From IMG/VR virus record IMGVR_UViG_3300024520_000505, positions 1-23,465 of that record: a stretch of 23,465 nucleotides of DNA; one strand, 5' to 3'. Below, piece by piece: positions 19,702 to 23,465 of this stretch (the first letter of the stretch is position 1; each line of letters begins with the position of its first letter). Below the pieces are notes generated by a model. The model saw only the letters and a list, made by a program, of their open reading frames with translations. It made no database searches and was not told the DNA's origin. Origin of the DNA: a virus. A program made the translations under genes and the position numbers.

Positions 19702-21270
19702 ATGGCACGAAAGGCAATATTTAAACATGCCACACAAGTAAATACATCAACATATCCTGACGATGGTACTTCTCCAGTAGGTTCTAATGAATGGAATGAA
19801 GCACCAGATGCACAGGGTATGCTTGGATTTTCACCAACAACTGCCACAATTACAATAGCAAGTGGAGTAGCAACAGTAACAGATACAGTAACAGTCGTTG
19901 CAGCAGAATCAGGTACAAGTGACACTTTAGATAAACTAGCAATTACCAATACAAGTCAATATGACTTGATTTATTTATTCGCAGATACAGGAGATACAAT
20001 CACATTAACAAACACATCAAGTCCTTCAGCAAGTGGTCACATTAAAACTGTCAGTGATGTAAACGAGACATTATCATCAACCACACCTACAATTCTTATC
20101 AGAAAAGGTAACTATTGGTATGGATATGGTGGTGGTGTAGTCAATGCAGTAAGTGATATTGGAGATGTTACAATCAGTTCAATAGGAAGTGGTGAGTTAC
20201 TAAAATGGAACGGATCTACATGGATTAATCAAACTCTGGCAGAAACAGGTATTGCAGCAGCAAGTCACACTCAGGCAGCAAGTACAATTACTGACTTTGA
20301 CACGGAAGTAGCAAACAATACAGCAGTAGCAGCAAACACAGCAAAGGTAACATATCCAACAGCAGATTCTAATAAACTAGCAGGTATTGAAGCAAGTGCA
20401 ACCGCAGACCAAACTGATGCAGAAATTGTAGCTGCCGTGGAAGCAGGTACTGATTCAAATACATTTACGGATGCAGATCATTCTAAATTAAATGCTATTG
20501 AAGCAAGTGCAGATGTAACAGATGCAACCAATGTAAATGCAGCAGGAGCTGCAATGTTATCAGATACAACCACAGCAGGTATGGGATTTGTAATAGATGA
20601 AGATGCAATGGGAAGTAATTTAGCCACCAAAGTTCCAACACAGCAAAGTGTAAAGGCTTATGTAGATACAGCAGTAGCATCAAACGTCACACTTAAAGGA
20701 AGTTATAATGCAAGTACAAATTCCCCAGACTTAGATACAAGTCCAAGTGGAGTAGTAGCAGGAGACCATTATGTGGTTTCAGTTGCAGGAACTTTCTTCA
20801 GTGAATCATTACAAGCAGGAGACAGTATTATAGCACAGCAGGATAATCCAACCACATTTGCACATTGGGTAACAGTCAATAATAATATGGTAACTCCTAT
20901 TGTTGAAGCAAACATAGCAGATAATGCAATTACATTAGCAAAGATGGCAGCAGGAACAGATGGTAATTTAATATCATATGATACTAATGGAGACCCAGTA
21001 GCTGTAGCAACTGGAACAGCAACCCATGTATTAACTTCAAATGGTGCAGGAGCAGCACCAACATTTCAAGCAGCAGCAGGTGGTGGAGCAACAATCGTAC
21101 ACGCCTTTACAAACACAACAACAACAACATATACTGGAACTGCAAGTTCATTTGGTTCAGTTGGTGTAGGAGACAGAGACATTTACATCAAGAAAATAGA
21201 TGCCAACAACGAGGGTGTATTCACTAAAATATGGAAGAACGGAGTCGCTGTCGAGGTTCAAATTGCATAG
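19702..21270 (+). CDS. tail fibre protein with internal repeats, 522 aa
   Basis: The N-terminus (MARKAIFKHATQVNTSTYPD, SNEWNEAPDAQGMLGF) is followed by Thr/Ser/Ala-rich sequence typical of trimeric fibres. Common fibre features are LLKWNGSTWINQ, the pair KLAGIEASATADQTDAEI (about 222-239) and KLNAIEASADVTDATNV (about 260-276), TKVPTQQSVKAYVD, and DNAITLAKMAAGTDGNLISY. The C-terminus (HAFTNTTTTTYTGTASSFGS, KIWKNGVAVEVQIA) is probably the receptor-contact tip. It is rich in GCA codons and has a higher GC than the hub gene. The call is firm as a fibre; the receptor is unknown. Confidence 0.8.
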   Translation: MARKAIFKHATQVNTSTYPDDGTSPVGSNEWNEAPDAQGMLGFSPTTATITIASGVATVTDTVTVVAAESGTSDTLDKLAITNTSQYDLIYLFADTGDTITLTNTSSPSASGHIKTVSDVNETLSSTTPTILIRKGNYWYGYGGGVVNAVSDIGDVTISSIGSGELLKWNGSTWINQTLAETGIAAASHTQAASTITDFDTEVANNTAVAANTAKVTYPTADSNKLAGIEASATADQTDAEIVAAVEAGTDSNTFTDADHSKLNAIEASADVTDATNVNAAGAAMLSDTTTAGMGFVIDEDAMGSNLATKVPTQQSVKAYVDTAVASNVTLKGSYNASTNSPDLDTSPSGVVAGDHYVVSVAGTFFSESLQAGDSIIAQQDNPTTFAHWVTVNNNMVTPIVEANIADNAITLAKMAAGTDGNLISYDTNGDPVAVATGTATHVLTSNGAGAAPTFQAAAGGGATIVHAFTNTTTTTYTGTASSFGSVGVGDRDIYIKKIDANNEGVFTKIWKNGVAVEVQIA

Positions 21271-21286
21271 GTGGAATGATTGACTG

Positions 21287-21898
21287 ATGGCTATTACATA
21301 TCTCAATTATAGGTTATGTTCAGAAGATGGATGTTTCCTAAAACATGATGGAAAAGGATTATGTAAAAAACATTATGCTAAATTATATGAATCATATGAT
21401 AAACGTAAAGAGTATCATAAAGAATACACATCAAACCCAACAAATAAAGAAAGAAAATTAGAATGGGATAGAAACAATACTGATAAGACTAAACAGTATA
21501 GACAAAAACATAATAGTAAACCTGACCATAAAGCAAAAAGAAAGGTATACCGTCAAAGACCATATGTAATGGAATATGAAAGAAATTATAAGAATGATTA
21601 TAATAAGAAAAACCCAGAAAAATCTCTTAATTGGAGTAAAACCCATCTTGAAAAATCAGGTGAAATTCATAATTTATCCATATATGATATGATGTATGCT
21701 TTACAGTCTTGGTCAAAATCAGTTAAGAAAAGAGATGATAAAAAATGTACTGAATGTGGTGATGATAAGAATTTACATGCCCATCATGTGTTACAAAAAT
21801 CAATATATCCAGAGTTTACATTTGTAATATCAAATGGAATAACTGTATGTCAGCCATGTCATATGAAAATACATAAGGAGGAACGAAGTTGGCAATAA
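21287..21898 (+). CDS. HNH endonuclease with N-terminal zinc finger, 203 aa
   Basis: The C-terminal HNH nuclease has C154/C157 (CTEC), the AHH motif with H166/H167 (LHAHHVLQKSIYPEFTFVIS), N183 (SNGITVC), and C188/C191 with H192 and H196 (CQPCHMKIH). These are the active-site histidines and the structural zinc site. The N-terminus has C11, C16, C26 and H29 (ending GLCKKHY), the zinc finger common in phage HNH genes. The middle (40-115) is a basic repeat of Lys/Tyr/Asn-rich helices (KEYHKEYTSN, KQYRQKHNSK, YERNYKNDYNKKN) likely to track along DNA. It stands between two fibre genes, as free-standing homing endonucleases often do. Its end holds the ribosome site and start of the next gene. Confidence 0.85.
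   Translation: MAITYLNYRLCSEDGCFLKHDGKGLCKKHYAKLYESYDKRKEYHKEYTSNPTNKERKLEWDRNNTDKTKQYRQKHNSKPDHKAKRKVYRQRPYVMEYERNYKNDYNKKNPEKSLNWSKTHLEKSGEIHNLSIYDMMYALQSWSKSVKKRDDKKCTECGDDKNLHAHHVLQKSIYPEFTFVISNGITVCQPCHMKIHKEERSWQ
21875..21881 (+). promoter_or_regulatory. strong ribosome site for the TTG start at 21889
   Basis: AAGGAGG lies seven bases before TTG 21889, inside the end of the HNH gene. No ATG occurs near the start of that frame, so this site decides the start. Confidence 0.65.
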
Positions 21899-22659
21899 AA
21901 TTTTTGAGCGGTAGAAGGATCCAAGGATTATCAACTGATGCTACAACAGTAACAAATTCAACAGTATCATCATTAACAGATGTAGTATTTGATGCTTCAA
22001 CAGAGATAGGTTCTCTAACATATTCAGGAAACACAATAACACGATCAGTTGATTCATATGCTAGAAGTGCCATCAATGCAAATTTTCAATTTAATAATAC
22101 AGGAACACAAACATTAGAACTTGTTGCACAGAAAACAGGTACAAGTGCTTGGTTCCATTTCGGTCTTGCTTCTGCTAAATGTGTAGATGTCGGTGCAACT
22201 GGAAATGCTTCTTCTCAATTTGAATATGCCATAAGATCAGCAGATGATGGCAGAACTTGGATTAGACAATCATCAGGAGCTTGGACACAGGTTAGTAATA
22301 CAGCAGATAATACTACATATAAAATTGTCAATAACAGAACAACAGTAACATATTATGCAAACGGTTCTTCCATAGGAACAACTACTCATGCGACACCAAA
22401 CGCTAAATATTATCCTATGATAATAGTTGCACAAACAGGAGTAGATGGTTCTTATGCACTTGATTATTCAGGAGATATAATTACAACTACAACAGGTGTT
22501 AAACCAACTAATGTCCAAGTAGGAAGCAGATTTGAAGAAACAGATACTAGGAAGATGTATCATAGAGATGATGTTGACTTTAAAGAGGAAAACGGTAATG
22601 AAGCAACAAACTACAGATCAGCATCATGGTATGAACAACTCTCAGGAGAGACTCCATAA
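21889..22659 (+). CDS. receptor-region tail protein, TTG start, 256 aa
   Basis: The N-terminus MAIKFLSGRRIQGLSTDATT looks like a short virion-attachment module that I associate with host-recognition proteins of uncultured marine viruses. The middle (about 45-200) is a beta-sandwich of concanavalin-like type (NANFQFNNTGTQTLELVAQK, WFHFGLASAK, YKIVNNRTTVTYYANGSSIG). The C-terminus has VQVGSRFEETDTRKMYHRDD, a motif also seen at the ends of such proteins. It starts at TTG behind AAGGAGG and overlaps the HNH gene by ten bases. It overlaps the next start by one base (TAATG). Sugar binding is inferred. Confidence 0.6.
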   Translation: MAIKFLSGRRIQGLSTDATTVTNSTVSSLTDVVFDASTEIGSLTYSGNTITRSVDSYARSAINANFQFNNTGTQTLELVAQKTGTSAWFHFGLASAKCVDVGATGNASSQFEYAIRSADDGRTWIRQSSGAWTQVSNTADNTTYKIVNNRTTVTYYANGSSIGTTTHATPNAKYYPMIIVAQTGVDGSYALDYSGDIITTTTGVKPTNVQVGSRFEETDTRKMYHRDDVDFKEENGNEATNYRSASWYEQLSGETP

Positions 22660-23261
22660 TGGCTTACAAACAGCATTTCATAGAGTGGTTTAGTGGCAAG
22701 CAACTTCCTAGTTATTGGAGTACTACAGTAGGTGGAGCTTCTATAATTATGAATGATGTAGTTGACGGTGGATTGAAATTATACACTACGTCAACTGGAA
22801 CAAATTCAAATTTTACAATGAATTTTAATAATAAAAGACAGTATAGTCATACAGGAAGTGTTTGTCAATTCACAATAAATGCAGATGTTCAACAAGCAAG
22901 TACGACAAATTGGTTCTTACAGGTAGGTCTAGGTCATACAGTTGGAAACACAGGACACTGGCTTAGTGCAAAATCTGCACAATCATATTTTAGGTTACAG
23001 ACATCACAATCAGAAAGTGCTACTTATTCTGCTGATACAACTGTTGCAAATTCTCCAGCTTGGGTTTCAGCAAAAATAGAAAACAAATCTGGAAGTTGTG
23101 AGTTGTCATTAAATGGTGTATTGTCAGCAACTAATGATTCAGGTTTACAAACTTCAACAGGTATGCAACCTAATGTGTATGGTAACAGAGGTACATCAGG
23201 TAGTGCAGGTTCTAATCCTTTAGTTTGTTTGTTAAGATATATGGAGGTATACAACACATGA
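22659..23261 (+). CDS. lectin-like tail protein, 200 aa
   Basis: The product begins MAYKQHFIEWFSGKQLPSYW with NDVVDGGLKLYTT. This pattern (FSG..L...WS, D.VDGGLK) opens concanavalin A-like or glucanase-like beta sandwiches. Strands with LSLNGVLSATND and a C-terminal LLRYMEVYNT complete a jelly roll of about 200 residues. The next gene begins with a recognisably related sequence, so the two are tandem paralogues. It overlaps the previous gene by one base and the next by four (ATGA). A GGAG lies upstream of the start. It is likely a carbohydrate-binding adhesion protein. Confidence 0.6.
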   Translation: MAYKQHFIEWFSGKQLPSYWSTTVGGASIIMNDVVDGGLKLYTTSTGTNSNFTMNFNNKRQYSHTGSVCQFTINADVQQASTTNWFLQVGLGHTVGNTGHWLSAKSAQSYFRLQTSQSESATYSADTTVANSPAWVSAKIENKSGSCELSLNGVLSATNDSGLQTSTGMQPNVYGNRGTSGSAGSNPLVCLLRYMEVYNT

Positions 23262-23465
23262 CCGACTCAATCTATGACCAACTAAACGCATACGGTACGG
23301 TAGCCAAGCAACGATTCGTTGAGACATTCAGTGGAGATGCATTGGATACTGATAGATGGTCAACACATGGAAGTGGAACTATTGCTATGGATGATTCCAT
23401 AGACGGTGGTTTGAAAATCACATCAGCAACAACTGGAGTGACAAGAATAGATTTTGCTTCATCTG
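23258..23465 (+). CDS. lectin-like tail protein, partial, paralogue of the preceding gene
   Basis: ATG 23258 overlaps the previous TGA (ATGA), with GGAGG about 12 bases upstream. The visible 69 residues begin MTDSIYDQLNAYGTVAKQRF, followed by VETFSGDALDTDRWSTHGSG and DDSIDGGLKITSATTG. This aligns with the start of the previous protein (FSG..L...WST, D..DGGLK). The frame is open to the window edge. It is probably another member of the lectin-like set that varies host recognition. Confidence 0.65.
   Translation, partial: MTDSIYDQLNAYGTVAKQRFVETFSGDALDTDRWSTHGSGTIAMDDSIDGGLKITSATTGVTRIDFASS

Noticed and set aside
1-23465. tRNA genes, integrase, attachment sites or large terminase
   Set aside because: None was seen when reading both strands; the terminase is presumably outside the window.

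Overview
The window looks like part of the genome, or an integrated copy, of a tailed virus (Caudoviricetes, HK97-type head, long siphovirus-like tail) that infects an archaeon. The archaeal assignment rests on the promoters. At least 14 genes or first genes of operons carry an 8-base TATA box (TTTATATA, CTTAAATA, CTTATAAG and similar) centred 25.5-27.5 bases before the start codon, most of them at exactly 26.5. That geometry gives leaderless or nearly leaderless mRNA. Genes inside operons instead use GGAGG-like ribosome sites, several with TTG starts. The low GC, the AGA-rich codon use and the box type suggest a marine ammonia-oxidising archaeon (Nitrososphaerota) as host, but that is an inference: no host gene, tRNA or integrase is visible.

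Layout. (1) 1-2198 is an accessory region of very small genes on both strands. It starts with three 30-bp direct repeats and includes four genes under 60 codons that a length cut-off would miss (675-851, 852-998, 1209-1367, 1663-1830). (2) 2199-4130 encodes the portal protein, which carries two zinc-ribbon-like insertions. (3) 4123-5087 is a ladder of five overlapping small genes, several of them zinc-ribbon proteins. (4) 5074-5659 is a two-gene cassette on the minus strand, which shares one palindromic TATA box with a zinc-ribbon gene on the plus strand. (5) 5937-6497 holds two small membrane proteins, possibly lysis related. (6) 6571-9427 encodes a head maturation protease fused to a scaffold, then the major capsid protein. 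(7) 9498-10228 holds two small, probably capsid-decorating, virion proteins. (8) 10263-12086 holds the head-tail connector, which appears to be frame-broken near its end, then a neck or tail-completion protein and a probable tail terminator. (9) 12128-18922 holds the tail tube, tail assembly chaperone with a -1 frameshift candidate, tape measure, distal tail protein and a baseplate hub with a LamG-like insertion. (10) 18961-23465 is the host-recognition region: fibre and lectin-like proteins, an HNH endonuclease gene between two fibre genes, and tandem paralogous lectin-like genes running off the window end.

Together the genes form a nearly complete head-neck-tail assembly line in canonical order. 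Large terminase, replication genes and endolysin are not in the window. The portal is clearly GC-richer than the tail core (hand-counted rows of 31/60 and 33/60 against 14/60), which suggests a mosaic origin. The least understood parts are the micro-gene clusters with many zinc-binding motifs on either side of the portal gene.
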